Of a stretch of DNA of 64,000 bases, positions 1 through 10,680 are shown piece by piece. The DNA is from Stenopsyche tienmushanensis (Eukaryota > Arthropoda > Insecta > Trichoptera > Stenopsychidae), in assembly GCA_008973525.1 (NCBI GenBank), contig WACJ01000273.1, positions 402,569-466,568 on the forward strand, given 5' to 3'. How positions within the stretch are numbered: position 1 is the first letter of the stretch; each line of letters opens with the position of its first letter. The position numbers and the translations under genes were made by a program. The notes beneath the pieces were generated by a model, which was given only the letters and a program-made list of their open reading frames with translations, did not search any database and was not told the DNA's origin.

Positions 1-1337
1 TCCCGAGGGGAAGAGTAGGGAATTTGAGTTTGGGCGGGACTAAGTTTGAAGGAGCAGACCGTCACCTGGACGAGGCGATCGGTATCCGGGTCGTTTGGAG
101 AGTTAGCTGGAGAGCACTGTTTTTGCAGGCTATCCGCGAAAGTGTTAGCAATGTCCTTCTCAGAATATACAAAGTTACCTTGTGGATCTTTGAGGGGAGC
201 TTGTTTGCTGAACGGTCTTTTCAGTGATTTTGTGAGTTTCCAGATGGAGTTATCCTGAGTGGATAAGGTGGAGATTTTTTTATCCCATCCGGCATTCCTG
301 AAGTCTCGAACAGCCATCTTTACTTTAAATTCAAGATGGTTGAGTAAAGCCTTGGACTGAAGGTCCCTATTAGTTTGCCAAGTTTTTCTGGCTTTGTTTT
401 TTGATTTGATTAATTTTTGTATGCTATGTGGAAGATCTAGACGGTCCTGAGGGGACGGTGGTAAAATTTTAGTAGATGACTGAATGGCAGAAGAAATTTG
501 AGATGAAATGTTTGAAACTGCGGTCTCGATGTCTGAGATCGAGTGCAGAGCTTCAGGAAACTTTATATTTGTTGATATTGCCTTTTGATATTGTTCCCAA
601 CAGATTTTTTTTTTGGGAACAGAAAAGAGAATATTTCTGTCTAGAAGAATATCTAGGATAATGGGATTATGGTCGGAAGAAAGTTCACAGACCACTCGAA
701 TGTTATGTTCCCAATAGAATTTGAAGTTTTTAACGATTGCAATATCAAGAATGTCATTAACGCCTTGATGGCCAAAGTGAGTGGGTTCGCCAGGATCCCA
801 GATTTGTATGGAGGGGTCGTTTAGCGCGTATTCATAGAGGATTCTGCCATTCGTATTTGTACGGAGGCAGTTCCATGCACCATGTTTTGCGTTCAGGTCG
901 CCCGCCAGTATCGTAGGAATAGTGGAGTTATTGAGAAGAGAGTCTAGATCTTTTTTGGGTAGTTTGGTTTGATTTGGGGGATGATAGACCGATATTATTC
1001 TGAGAAAGACCGAGTTTTCTATCAATAGATCGGCAGCAGAGGCCTCTACGTTGATGAGCGGGGAAATGTTGATTTGATGGTGTTTGATGTTGTTCTTTAT
1101 GTAAATAAGTGTACCACCGAAACTTCCTGAGAGTCTGTTAGAATGTATACAAGAGTAGTTGACGATTTTCGGAGGTCGTGTTTTGAGGTGAGTCTCACCA
1201 ACGCATATGATGTCCGCAGAGTGCTTCAATATAAAGGATTTTAATTCTTCGGTTTTTCCCCGGATACCGTTCGCGTTCCACGCGACGATCCGGAGGTTGG
1301 AAATCTGGCGTGGGTTGGAGGAGGGTAGGGATGCCAT
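1..1337 (-). CDS. Non-LTR retrotransposon ORF2, N-terminal part (APE endonuclease), partial
   Basis: Reading complement(1337..1) from an ATG gives about 445 codons without a stop, running off the window edge. The N-terminal half is an apurinic-type (APE) endonuclease, which nicks target DNA to prime reverse transcription. Visible motifs in order: VAWNANGIRGK near residue 20, a GETHL motif, GDLNAKHGAWNC (catalytic D and N), GVNDILDIAI, and SSDHNPI with the catalytic D-H pair. The part near the edge is the linker before the reverse transcriptase, which lies outside the window. The ATG directly follows the ORF1 stop (TAAATG), so translation probably depends on termination-reinitiation. The motif set and the partner ORF1 fit the Jockey/X-element group. 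Lack of stops in this stretch suggests a young copy, but its 3' half cannot be judged here. Confidence 0.88.
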   Translation of the reverse strand, partial: MASLPSSNPRQISNLRIVAWNANGIRGKTEELKSFILKHSADIICVGETHLKTRPPKIVNYSCIHSNRLSGSFGGTLIYIKNNIKHHQINISPLINVEASAADLLIENSVFLRIISVYHPPNQTKLPKKDLDSLLNNSTIPTILAGDLNAKHGAWNCLRTNTNGRILYEYALNDPSIQIWDPGEPTHFGHQGVNDILDIAIVKNFKFYWEHNIRVVCELSSDHNPIILDILLDRNILFSVPKKKICWEQYQKAISTNIKFPEALHSISDIETAVSNISSQISSAIQSSTKILPPSPQDRLDLPHSIQKLIKSKNKARKTWQTNRDLQSKALLNHLEFKVKMAVRDFRNAGWDKKISTLSTQDNSIWKLTKSLKRPFSKQAPLKDPQGNFVYSEKDIANTFADSLQKQCSPANSPNDPDTDRLVQVTVCSFKLSPAQTQIPYSSPR

Positions 1338-3209
1338 TTAACTTGGAACGGATGAGTTTAATTGAGAAAGAAGAGTGGGTAGAAGGTGGGCCATCTGGGC
1401 GAACATAGTGGTGAGTTGACTTATCTGCCCCAGAGTGGACGCCTGTGAGGGAGGGAAGGGTAAATTTTGAGGAGGAGGAGGGGGACCCCAGTTCGGGTTG
1501 AAGTTGAGGGATTGGAATTGAGAGCTAGGAGCGACGTTAAGATCTGATTGTTGAGGGAGTGGGGGAAATTCACTCATCACAGCTGGGTTAAATTGTGGAC
1601 GTTTATTATACAAATTTTGATTATTGGATTTTAGTTTGGATCTCAACTGGGCCAGGCCACGCGGAAAAGCAGGGCAACCGTGGTAATTAGCTGGGTGATC
1701 ACCATTGCAGTTGGCACAAGTAGCCGGGGTGTCAGTAGGTTTTACGCACTCATTAGAGTGGTGAGTTTTCCCGCATTTGACGCAATGGGGAGTCATGTGG
1801 CAGTTGCGACTAGCGTGATGGAATCCTTGACATCTATAGCATTGACCGCCTCGGGGCTTGCGCCTCAGAGGTTCGACCGCTATATCAACGTCAAGTAAAG
1901 AGTCCAGTTTGAATATGTCTTTAGTGATGTCGTTTCGTTCTAACGTGATTAGGAAGAGTGGGATGCTTTTCCCACCCGTTCCGGACATCTGGGCGACCCT
2001 TATTGGGGTGAGTCCGAGTTTTTTCAGGGCTTCTGAAATCTCGTCTACAGGAGTGTTGAGATGAAGTCCGCGGAAGACAACCTTAAGGGCTTTGTCTTCC
2101 GGGCGGTCGAAAGTGTAGAATTTGATATTATTTTGATCGAGAATCCGTGAGGCACTACGGTGGCAATTTGACGATTCAACCTTAATTTGAAGGTAGTCGC
2201 CCTTGATATTTGTTGAGAGAATTTTGACGTTGGCCTTTCTTAAGTGTGATAGAACGTTTTGATATCCTGGGAAATAGGGTATCAATAGGGGCGGGGTGGG
2301 TTTACCACCAGCTGCCGGAATCTGGGGATACAATCCACTATTAGTGGGGTTCGTTGTTGAGGCTGAAGCAGAAGGTTTCAGTTTTCTTTTTTTTGTGACG
2401 GTTGTAAATTCATCCTCAGAAATTGAGGGGGGGTGTTGATTTTGAGATTGACTAGGAATTTTTATTGGCAGAGATTCGTGATGTTGGAGATTATGTTGAG
2501 ACGACGATTTGGTGTCGTCCCTCCTCACCTCGGTCGCATTGGGTCCGGTCATATCTTTTGTATTATTACTTTTGGTTTTTTTTTTATTTTTGTTATTAGT
2601 GATGACTTCTTCCAGGGCCGCGACTCGGGTTGCTCTCATGGCGTCTATCATTTTGCTTTGAGTCAGTGCTGCACAGACGAGCGCGTCGGAGGACGAAAGC
2701 TCCATTTCCACGTTCGGGGGATCAGTTGATCCCGATTTTGCCGCTTCATTGCTGGTGCTCCGTTTGCGTTTGTTGTTTGTGTTGGCTAAGTCCTCTTTCA
2801 GTTTCTGGATTTCCATGGATAGGGATGCATTTTCCATTTGGATGGTTTCCATTCTGTTTTGGGCCTCGAGGTATGCGGAAACTCGCTGGTTACAATTAAA
2901 AATGAGGATCTTCTCCGTGACTTTCCTGACGAGACTCTTGAGGTCTGGCTGGCGGAAGAAGTTTAATTGTTCGAGTAAGCAGGATTCTTCGAATGATGAC
3001 CATTCCGGTGGCGGAGTGGTAGTTTTTTTTGACATTGTTGGGTGGGAACTTAGGTCCGAGTCGGAGCTGGCGGATCGTAAGACCGATTTTGTCGAAATTG
3101 ATTTGTTTATTGTTGATTGTTTGGAGTTTGACATTTGTCCGGGGCGTGGGTCCGATGAACGCCGCGGTTGCGAGTTCTCCAATGGAAGGGCCGTATTGGG
3201 ATCGGCCAT
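1338..3209 (-). CDS. Non-LTR retrotransposon ORF1 (Gag-like, PRE_C2HC and CCHC zinc knuckles)
   Basis: An intact 623-residue ORF1 protein that should bind the element's RNA and form its ribonucleoprotein. In order: a low-complexity Ser/Thr-rich head; a probable coiled coil around residues 90-150; a basic Asn/Lys-rich linker; a PRE_C2HC-like domain around 375-445; then three zinc knuckles from about 457 to 512 (CYRCQGFHHASRNC, CVKCGKTHHSNEC, CANCNGDHPANYHGC); and a Pro/Gln-rich tail. This order is typical of Jockey-clade ORF1. An in-frame TAG lies six codons upstream of the chosen ATG (plus-strand 3225-3227), which limits the start. The stop TAA abuts the ORF2 ATG. Many overlapping plus-strand ORFs here are antisense shadows. 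Confidence 0.9.
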   Translation of the reverse strand: MADPNTALPLENSQPRRSSDPRPGQMSNSKQSTINKSISTKSVLRSASSDSDLSSHPTMSKKTTTPPPEWSSFEESCLLEQLNFFRQPDLKSLVRKVTEKILIFNCNQRVSAYLEAQNRMETIQMENASLSMEIQKLKEDLANTNNKRKRSTSNEAAKSGSTDPPNVEMELSSSDALVCAALTQSKMIDAMRATRVAALEEVITNNKNKKKTKSNNTKDMTGPNATEVRRDDTKSSSQHNLQHHESLPIKIPSQSQNQHPPSISEDEFTTVTKKRKLKPSASASTTNPTNSGLYPQIPAAGGKPTPPLLIPYFPGYQNVLSHLRKANVKILSTNIKGDYLQIKVESSNCHRSASRILDQNNIKFYTFDRPEDKALKVVFRGLHLNTPVDEISEALKKLGLTPIRVAQMSGTGGKSIPLFLITLERNDITKDIFKLDSLLDVDIAVEPLRRKPRGGQCYRCQGFHHASRNCHMTPHCVKCGKTHHSNECVKPTDTPATCANCNGDHPANYHGCPAFPRGLAQLRSKLKSNNQNLYNKRPQFNPAVMSEFPPLPQQSDLNVAPSSQFQSLNFNPNWGPPPPPQNLPFPPSQASTLGQISQLTTMFAQMAHLLPTLLSQLNSSVPS

Positions 3210-3935
3210 GTTGGGACGGATCTTCTAGGCCGTTAGTTATTAGCTTATATTTATTGATTCCGCATTGTTTACATACAAGTAAGTGCTGATTTGGGTGACG
3301 ACTATTTGCACGAATACCGTTAGCATAAATTATACGAGATCGTTAAATGGTGATTAAAACCTCGTTAGGCGACAATAAGTTGCAGAGTTTGACTAAACGA
3401 ATTAATTTTATATTTTAAATACACTCTGCCAACCTGATTCTGATTGTTGCAATTCGAGTTTGGATGAATTCGCTCTTTCTGGGTTCAGAAACACCGGAAA
3501 CACCGGAAAAGCCGCCAGAGTCGAGGGTGATGCATCAATTTTGAAGATGGTTGATTTGCTGATGCTCGCTGATGGCTTTCGCGGCTACAAGCCGGCGAAA
3601 TGAGTCGAGCAGCGCCAGCAGGGCTCGAGTTTGTGGGCTTCGAGAACAATCGATTCCACTTTTTCGGCGTTATTTGCCGAGATTTTGACCGGAGGGATAG
3701 CGCCGGATGGCGCTTCGCCTGAGGGCTGGTACGGGGCACGGCCAGGGCCGCCGCACGCGTTGTAGGGCAATCCCGAAGCGATTTTACACGACTCGCATTC
3801 GGGCGTCGGTACGGAGTTTGACACTAATGACTGTCGTCGACGAACGCCACTGTACGAATCGGATGCTCAATATTTGTTATGTTATGTTAATAAAGCAACA
3901 TGCATCAAATTTACTGTGAATTATTTAATAATGTA
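3210..3935. other. Retrotransposon 5' flank and an unassigned GC-richer segment
   Basis: The stretch just above ORF1 (3210 to about 3480) is probably the retrotransposon 5' untranslated region, but I see no clear 5' terminus or target-site duplication. From 3480 to 3830 the sequence is much richer in GC than its surroundings and has short open frames on both strands (for example complement 3585-3824, containing two CxxC-like pairs). I recognise no domain. It may be part of another decayed element. Confidence 0.3.
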
Positions 3936-3939
3936 TGGC

Positions 3940-4190
3940 AAATCAGCATGGCGTTGGACAATATGAGCAAGATATCAAATTTTATCTTCAAAATCGGTGC
4001 TCCGTTGGTAATCGATGGCCAAATTCCAAACAATCGATTCGATAAATAATCAGCCAATACACATACGTCAATGAAACGCAAGGTCTGCTGAAAACATCGC
4101 TGCTGTGCGTGATAGGATACGGAAAAACCTGAGGCAATCAATTTCTTGTCGGTCACAACAAATTGACCTTACTGGGACTTCAATTGCGCT
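3940..4190 (+). pseudogene. Decayed IS630/mariner-type transposase, N-terminal helix-turn-helix region
   Basis: Conceptual translation with frame changes gives pieces such as EQDIKFYLQNRCSV and, from 4087, AENIAAVRDRIRKNLRQSIS followed by CRSQQIDL. These resemble the paired-like DNA-binding domain of the insect IS630/mariner family whose catalytic region carries FQQDGAT. Stops and frameshifts interrupt it, so it is not functional. Another scrap of the same family lies at 5020-5235 and a matching helix-turn-helix piece at 22837-22960. Confidence 0.6.
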
Positions 4191-4221
4191 TGCGTATGCT
4201 CAATACTTGCGTATGTTCAAT

Positions 4222-4268
4222 CGGTCCGCTATTCGGACCGCTGATATGACGAATGAGCGGCTCGCGAT
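4222..4268. repeat. Hairpin block CGGTCCG-CTATT-CGGACCG, copy 1
   Basis: Perfect 7-base arms (4222-4228 and 4234-4240) around a 5-base loop, followed by about 28 bases that recur almost unchanged at 22761-22788. A third hairpin is at 4991-5011. Each copy lies between fragments of two different transposase families. Confidence 0.55.
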
Positions 4269-4348
4269 CTTTTTGTACAATCGTATTCACTTAATTCAAA
4301 TATTTAGAGCAGTCTGCTTGTATTGTAAATTCTGGAATAAATTAAGAA

Positions 4349-4760
4349 ATCGACCAAGTGAGGTGACTACGCCAGAAATGGTGAAGAAAATCCACAAAAT
4401 GATGAATTGGATGACCGACCTGGATGCTAGCAGACATGGCAGGCATTTTAAAAAGTGTTTTACATCGCATATTGACTGAAAATTTAGACATGATAAAGCT
4501 GTGCGCGCGATGGTTGCCGCGTTTGCACACAACGAAACAAAAACAGCTTCGTGAAGATGTTTTAATCGAGTGTTTGGCAAAGTTTCACAGCAATAAAACC
4601 GAGTTTTGAGTCGATTCATAGATATGGATGAAACGCGGGTCCATCACTTCATAAATGAGAGAAAGAAATATGAGAGAATAAGAGAACCTCCACCACTCCG
4701 AGCTGTTTATTGGTCATGTTATCAGGATCATGCTAGCCTACCCAAAAAAAAGTGCAGAGG
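4349..4760 (+). pseudogene. Decayed mariner (DD34D-type) transposase fragment
   Basis: Translation across two frames gives RPSEVTTPEMVKKIHKMMN, then MIKLCARWLPRLHTTKQKQ, VLIECLAKFHSNKTEF and MDETRVHHF. These match the mariner linker (the WVPRLL-like motif) and the first catalytic Asp region (normally MDETW.HH). The W of that motif is R here and several frames are broken, so this is a relic. It sits between two scraps of another IS630-type family. Confidence 0.75.
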
Positions 4761-4990
4761 AAGTTGCAAAACCTAAATCTAATAACCATGTCAGCGAGGA
4801 TACGCTCATTCTCAACTTCGAGTGGCCAGTAAGTAAGTTTACGGGTTCATTTGGCGCAAGCCACCTATGTAAATTAGCTCTGGAGGAACTTTTGTGATCG
4901 TACAGATCATATGAGATACACATTTTTCAACGAAAATATCGCAAAACACCCTAAAAGAGGACGGAATGGCCATAAGGTTTGTATGCTCAA

Positions 4991-5011
4991 TCGGTCCGCT
5001 TTTCGGACCGA
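4991..5011. repeat. Hairpin TCGGTCCG-CTTTT-CGGACCGA, copy 2
   Basis: Perfect 8-base arms around a 5-base loop. The upstream 55 bases also resemble the sequence upstream of copy 3 near 22680-22740, so the hairpin belongs to a longer repeated block. Confidence 0.55.
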
Positions 5012-5019
5012 TTTCGGAT

Positions 5020-5235
5020 GATATGCAATTTCTTGTGATATGGATCAAATAGACGATATGGATACCGACGATATGCGGTTCCAACAAGACGACGCTATAC
5101 AGTGCATGCCACGATAGGCGTTCTGCACGAGCGATTGTGCGATTTAACGCATTTAAACTTCTTCCTTAAATCGCAGATTTATGCGTATAAACCGCAGACA
5201 ATTGATGGCTTCAAAGTCAACATAAAATATTCTTT
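5020..5235 (+). pseudogene. Decayed IS630/mariner-type transposase, catalytic region
   Basis: Two pieces are legible: MDTDDMRFQQDDA (5050-5098), matching the second catalytic Asp motif usually seen as FQQDGA, and LHERLCDLTHLNFFLKSQIY followed by AYKPQTIDGF (5125-5220), matching the segment carrying the third catalytic residue (SCDLTPLDFFLW). Stops lie between them. It probably comes from the same family as the helix-turn-helix piece at 3940-4190. Confidence 0.65.
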
Positions 5236-5285
5236 CAATGAGTGGATATCTCACACACAACTTGTTTTATTTACTTTTAAAAATT

Positions 5286-5490
5286 GTCTAAGAAAGATTG
5301 TCCAGTCGAAGAAACAACCGTTTTTACGCTGTCTTGTGACTGGAGATGAAAAGTGGGTGTTGTACTTAAATTAAAAACGCAATAGCTTTTAAAAGGGCAG
5401 ATAATAAAACCAACCCCTTGACGGGATCTAACAGTGAAAAAAGCTCTTTTAAGGTGGGACTCCAAAGGGATAATTTACACAAATTAAAGT
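5286..5490 (+). pseudogene. Decayed mariner transposase scrap (TGDEKW region)
   Basis: KKQPFLRCLVTGDEKWVLYL is a mariner catalytic segment with its first Asp retained, followed after a stop by KKALLRWDSKGIIY, which matches the next mariner block. It differs from the copy at 4349-4760, so at least two mariner lineages are mixed here. Confidence 0.7.
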
Positions 5491-8400
5491 AATTCGATTG
5501 GCAGACGATTTTACATCAAAATCATATTTTATATCAAAACTCGTTCGATTTTATTCATACGGAATGATAGAGAAAGATCGTATCTATTGAAGGAGAATAT
5601 TTCGGTTTAAAAAAACGACATTTTCGGCTGGAGAGTCTATTATTTGCGCGAGAGTTGTGATACATTTTTGTACGCTTTTTCTATTTTCTATGCGCACACG
5701 ATCGGGACGCTTTCTTTGGACAAAAGTTTCGAATTTACAATCGACAGAGTGTAAAGCATCTTCGGAGGATAAAACATAATCCGGGCTTAATTTTTCTGGA
5801 CGCGCTACGAAATTAAATACGGTTTTCTTTCGGAGTCTGACAAATTTAAATACAATTCGTGCTCTGCACTATAATGAGCCAAATTATGTTCCGTTCGAGT
5901 CTAATTTGATTTTGACAATAAATCTATTGTGTCGGCAACGACGATTCGTTGGCTAAATATTATTATCACAAGTGCGACAGGTTTCATATAAATATCGACT
6001 CATTGCTCAGTTCGATATTGCATTTCGATAGATTGACGTGGCTGTTGTGTGGCAGTGTTTTCGATTTGAATCCAGGTCGAATCCTTTGTCCATGGTAAGG
6101 ATATTTATTTTATATTAAGATTTAAATCACTTGCATACGGTGTATTCTTATTGTGATTAAATTTAGTATTTTATGATCGATTGATATATATAAAAATGGT
6201 ATTTTATCGCAACTACCTGCACGTCACAGGAACTCGATTGTGACGGCTTATTGTTTCGTGTCATGCCCTGTCAAACACATCGCGGTCGATCGATTCTCAT
6301 CGAGATCAATATTTTAGGGTTTATCGAAAACAAACTAATCCTTGGCTAGTAATCGACGGAGATTAATGCAGAGTTGAGCCGGAAACGGGCCGAATATAAA
6401 TCTATTTACGCAGCGACTTATGAAGATCAGTGTAGATGCACACCCTCGATTGCACGCGCACAATGAACGCTCTATTTGTTCGTCCTCCCGTAGGATCAGC
6501 AGGTTTGCAATTTATTAGCGCCGTCAAAGCGATCCCGACGATGGCGATAATCGTGTACTCTTTTGAAGATCGCTTTAATAAATTGGTCGTTAGGGACGCG
6601 CCGCCTCCTCATTAAGTTAATTGGACGCTCGAGGGTGTCCTTTTGGCTGCCCTACATGTTTAGACAAAAAGGAACGCTGAAAACAAACGACCCCCTCACA
6701 TCTCGGATCCGAACAAATGAGCCGTGATATCAGATGTTACCGTTTAAAAATCAAGATGAAGATCTGACAATTAGTTTGGCATGCAACGAGACAAATCCCG
6801 CTCATCCAGAGCACCGGGGCTGGAGATCAAGCGGGGGAGATATGACGGGCTCTATGCAAATCATTTATCATATAAATAAATTATACTTACCCCCCGGTCA
6901 GGCTGTTCGGCCACATCATGGACGGAATCTGAAATTTTTAAATTATTGTGAATTATTGAAATTGTCACAAAAAATAAACAGTTCAATTGTCAGTCATTTG
7001 AACCCTTTTTTTGTATAAAAATTAGAAGCAAAAACGATTTTAAATGCATTCATTTCCACATTAACTGCATTTTTGAATCGCGTTTCTCATAGGTTCATAA
7101 ATCTAAGAGAATTTCGTCATTGTTTAAACGTCATAAATGATTTTGCACAGTGATTCAAGGAGATGACAATATTTGCAACAATTCTTCGATTGTTTATTCC
7201 TTAAATTTCTATTGGGCAATCTAAATTTATATAACCAATATCGGCATCTGTTATCGGAATTGTCAATCACTTCACATCGTTGAGTGTTTCACTGGTCTTT
7301 GTGGCATTCCAATCCAAGCATAAAATACGCGAATACTTTTCAATATCCCTAACATCTATACAAATATTTGTTCTGTCGAGGTGTTAATATCATAAAGGCA
7401 AGGCGGATAGTTTACATGCTAATCGCTTGACAATCGAATGCTTTCAAGAGGCGGCTAATATTTATAAATTGACTAACAACATTTTATGACGTTTGTTATT
7501 TTTGATTTAATTTGATCGCCGTTGAAGATGTGTTAATCTTAAAACTAATATGTTTTTGATGCAAAACATTTCATTTTCACATTAACACATTCTATCGCCC
7601 GTCGGTCGTTTTTTTAATTGAACTGCCATACACATTTATGGGCTTTCAATCGCAATATTTCAACGATCTCTTTGTGAAGAAACTTTTAATAAAAAGGGAT
7701 TATAATTCACTATCCCTTAGCTGTCGATGAATCAACATTTTTTGTAGTAAATCTGGACTTTATGCACAATTTTGATCTACACGTATTTTTAAATTCTGTC
7801 TTTGTGCTGTCGTATCAAAGAAATTTACTTTATTTACTAACCGAAGATCAGCTGAAGTAAAAATGAAGATTAACGCTGTTAATATAATATTTGGGTCGGT
7901 CATCTTTTAAATTTATTTGGCATAATTTAAGCCAAGTTTTAGATAATACGATGATATTATTTACGCCTGGTGTACTTATTCCAAATTAAAATATCTCAGT
8001 ATTACAGTGGACATATTCTATTGAGTATAAACTGGACAAAATAGAAAAGAACAGTGTTTTTTTGTAAATCCTTTAAATCTTTTTCAGACTGTATTTTCTA
8101 TAGATATCCGAAGTCATAATTTCTTAAAATCTTTTAGCGATAATTGTTACCACGATCATGACATTAGCAAATCTTCATTTTTATATGGTTACGTATTGTT
8201 ACAAATTCCTTTTCAATCGAACACGGCAGGGTTATTCGTTGGCAGTTTTTAATACAGAATTCAAGCCATATTACATTCTGATTGTTTATGAGACCTTGCA
8301 CTTTTGGATCTTATAATGCGCTTCAAGTGCAGTTTATCAGGATTTTGTTCGATATGAACCGTGACTTTCCCGAATAATTTATTTCGGGCTTCCTTGATTA

Positions 8401-9210
8401 TCATATATTTTGCAATTCCGTCAAGTCCCGTCGAAATAAAATAGATAATACGGGGTTTTTTGCAGGATTTATGAGTGAGTAGCGAAATAATACTTTAATG
8501 ATTGTTGCAAATTCTGCCAATCGTATCAGGATAAACCTGGATCGAGACGGTCGATCTGCATTTGAACCCGAGCCTAGAAAGCTTTTTATTTACACACGTA
8601 TGCGTCAATCTAGGATTTCGTTTTGATAAGCGTTTCAAATGAAACGCCGCTTAGTAAAAAGCTGGCTGCTCTACCTGAGGTGTTTTTAATCTCTGGATGG
8701 ATACAAATTGATAGATAACGTTCCCCAACGGGGTTTAGGGATTCAATTCCGCGCAGCGAGCCTGTCGACGTTTTATCGTCTTTTTTTTCCTAGACACGAA
8801 CGGCTGCCGATCGATAGTTCGATTATAGATGCCTTACCGGGGACGCGGACGGAGTGTCGGGTATCGCGAACGTATTTCTAAGGATTCCGATTTCACGTCT
8901 ACGAAACGACGCATTGAACTCCAGCGACGATATTCATGCTCTCCCTCTGGAAATATCACAATTTTTCGATTTCCCATCGGACTCAAAATAGCACTCGTGT
9001 CCAGTCCTCGGGCTGCGAAAGAGGACAGGCTAGATTCTATTTTCGAGCTAATCGCGATGAATATCAGATTTGACAAAGACATCGGGACAGTTAGTGGCAG
9101 ATTTATTCGCCCCGGGGTTCAAAATCTCAAGGGGACTCAAACAGATTTCAATCCATCGCGTATTTCAAGGGATTCAAGGATAATATGCTCTTCCTTTGAT
9201 ATATGATATC
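5490..9210. other. Non-coding stretch without a recognised gene
   Basis: AT-rich and full of stops in all frames. 6440-6660 is less AT-rich, with well-spaced homeodomain-like ATTA cores between GC-rich words, the texture often seen in developmental enhancers; this is only an impression. The open frame at 8829-9206 (125 codons, plus strand) has no motif I recognise, and the opposite strand is also open over 8834-9082. Confidence 0.3.
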
Positions 9211-9989
9211 ATTTTTAACCCACCGTCTATAAAACGTCGTTGAAATACATCAATATTCAGTTGAAAAATTAGGCCATTCGCTGGCTAAATGTCGCGTAAT
9301 AGAAAAAACCGCAATAGAAAACCGCGCATATCGAAGGCCGAATTTATTTCAGACTGAAAAACCAAATTGATCTAGATTTTCGAGAACGTCCTCGGGTCTT
9401 TCGACGCCGGGATTCGCGCATTTTCGACATGAATAATTAGGATTTTAAAAAAATCACCTCTGCCCTTCTGTTGTCCGCGAACGGCTTTATGAAATTTCCT
9501 CCGCGGCCGCCGTCTTCCTGTCAAATATCGGCGGCCATCTTGTCTACGCGAGCTGCCCACAGGATGGCGGAAATGTTTTTCCCGCCAAAATTTAGCTCGT
9601 CTTCAATTATGACGAAACGGCCCTCTAATCCGAAGACGAAGGCTCGAGCGCTTCCATCGTCGACGACGAGTCCTCGCTGCGTCCGAGCTTCCTGTCGATC
9701 TTTCCGTCGTTCAGCGAACGTTCAACGATACTTTCATAGCGCAGAATGTTTTAGAACCACTGCCTAAGCTAACGTTGCTCCGTGAGCCTATTTTACGCAT
9801 CGACAAACTGCATATTCGAATTTCGCGTAATTTTTCGATCGAACGAACGGACAACTGCGGAACCGTTGCGATGACAATCGAAAATCTAGCAGATTTGGAG
9901 ATTATTTCGACGTTGGAATCTCTAATCCGAGAGATTTGAATATAAATTTTTCCATCGAAATACAAACGCGCATAACAATGTTTTTTCAG

Positions 9990-10039
9990 TACGGGATAAA
10001 ATTTATTTATTTTCTACGGGATAAAATTTATTTATTTTC
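9990..10039. repeat. Perfect 25-bp tandem duplication
   Basis: The unit starting TACGGGATAAAATTTATTTA is repeated twice head to tail with no mismatch (9990-10014 and 10015-10039). It looks like a recent slippage event. Confidence 0.8.
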
Positions 10040-10439
10040 GCGTCATCCCGTTAGCGAAGATGTTATCAGTCCGCAATTTTTACACTCGAGGGATTTGAAA
10101 AAAGCATATAAACAAGATATCGAACGTGTCGTTAGTCGAGGTCGATAATCATAGAATTAGTTATTATTTTTTTATTTATGCACTAGAATTGGAAGGTACG
10201 AGTTGGACGTTCAATATTCGAGCGCGACAAGATGTGATCCTTCGGCTGTTGCAAATCGTCGACGTTTCTCAGCAGGGAACAAATTAAAACGCACGAAATC
10301 GACGGTTGCATTCGAAAAACAATATAATAAATACCTAGACATGTAAAGTTTGAACACAAGAATTAGGAATGACGTTTGTATAGAGAGGCTTGCACTGATT
10401 ATTCACTTGTAGGTGTTGTTTCGCTCGCGGATAACAACA

Positions 10440-10680
10440 ATAAACCGCGGCCAGATTATACGCGGATGATAAGAACGAGCTCGCGCCGCGCAGAGCGCCC
10501 ACTGACCGACGCCGGCACGCCCATTTCTCCGGCGCCGCCCTCCCGCCGTTCCATTGGCTCCGGCTCCCCTCTCTATGCCCTCTCTCTGCTCGCGCTGCTC
10601 CCTCTCCCCACACCGCTCACTTCGCTCTTTTTTATGGTTTTTCGAGACGCTTTCCCGCTCCGAAGCTGATACTCGTTGTT
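10440..10680. promoter_or_regulatory. CpG- and CT-rich patch, possible promoter
   Basis: A sharp GC-rich island in AT-rich DNA, with a CCATTGG (CCAAT-box) word at about 10552 and runs of CTCTC/CCCTCTC, the reverse of GAGA-factor sites. No adjoining coding exon is visible, so promoter function is a guess. Confidence 0.25.

Noticed and set aside
1680..3228. Plus-strand open frames opposite retrotransposon ORF1
   Set aside because: They are antisense to a clear zinc-knuckle protein and lack any recognisable motif.
8829..9206. A 125-codon plus-strand frame
   Set aside because: No recognisable domain, no splice or start context, and the opposite strand is also largely open.
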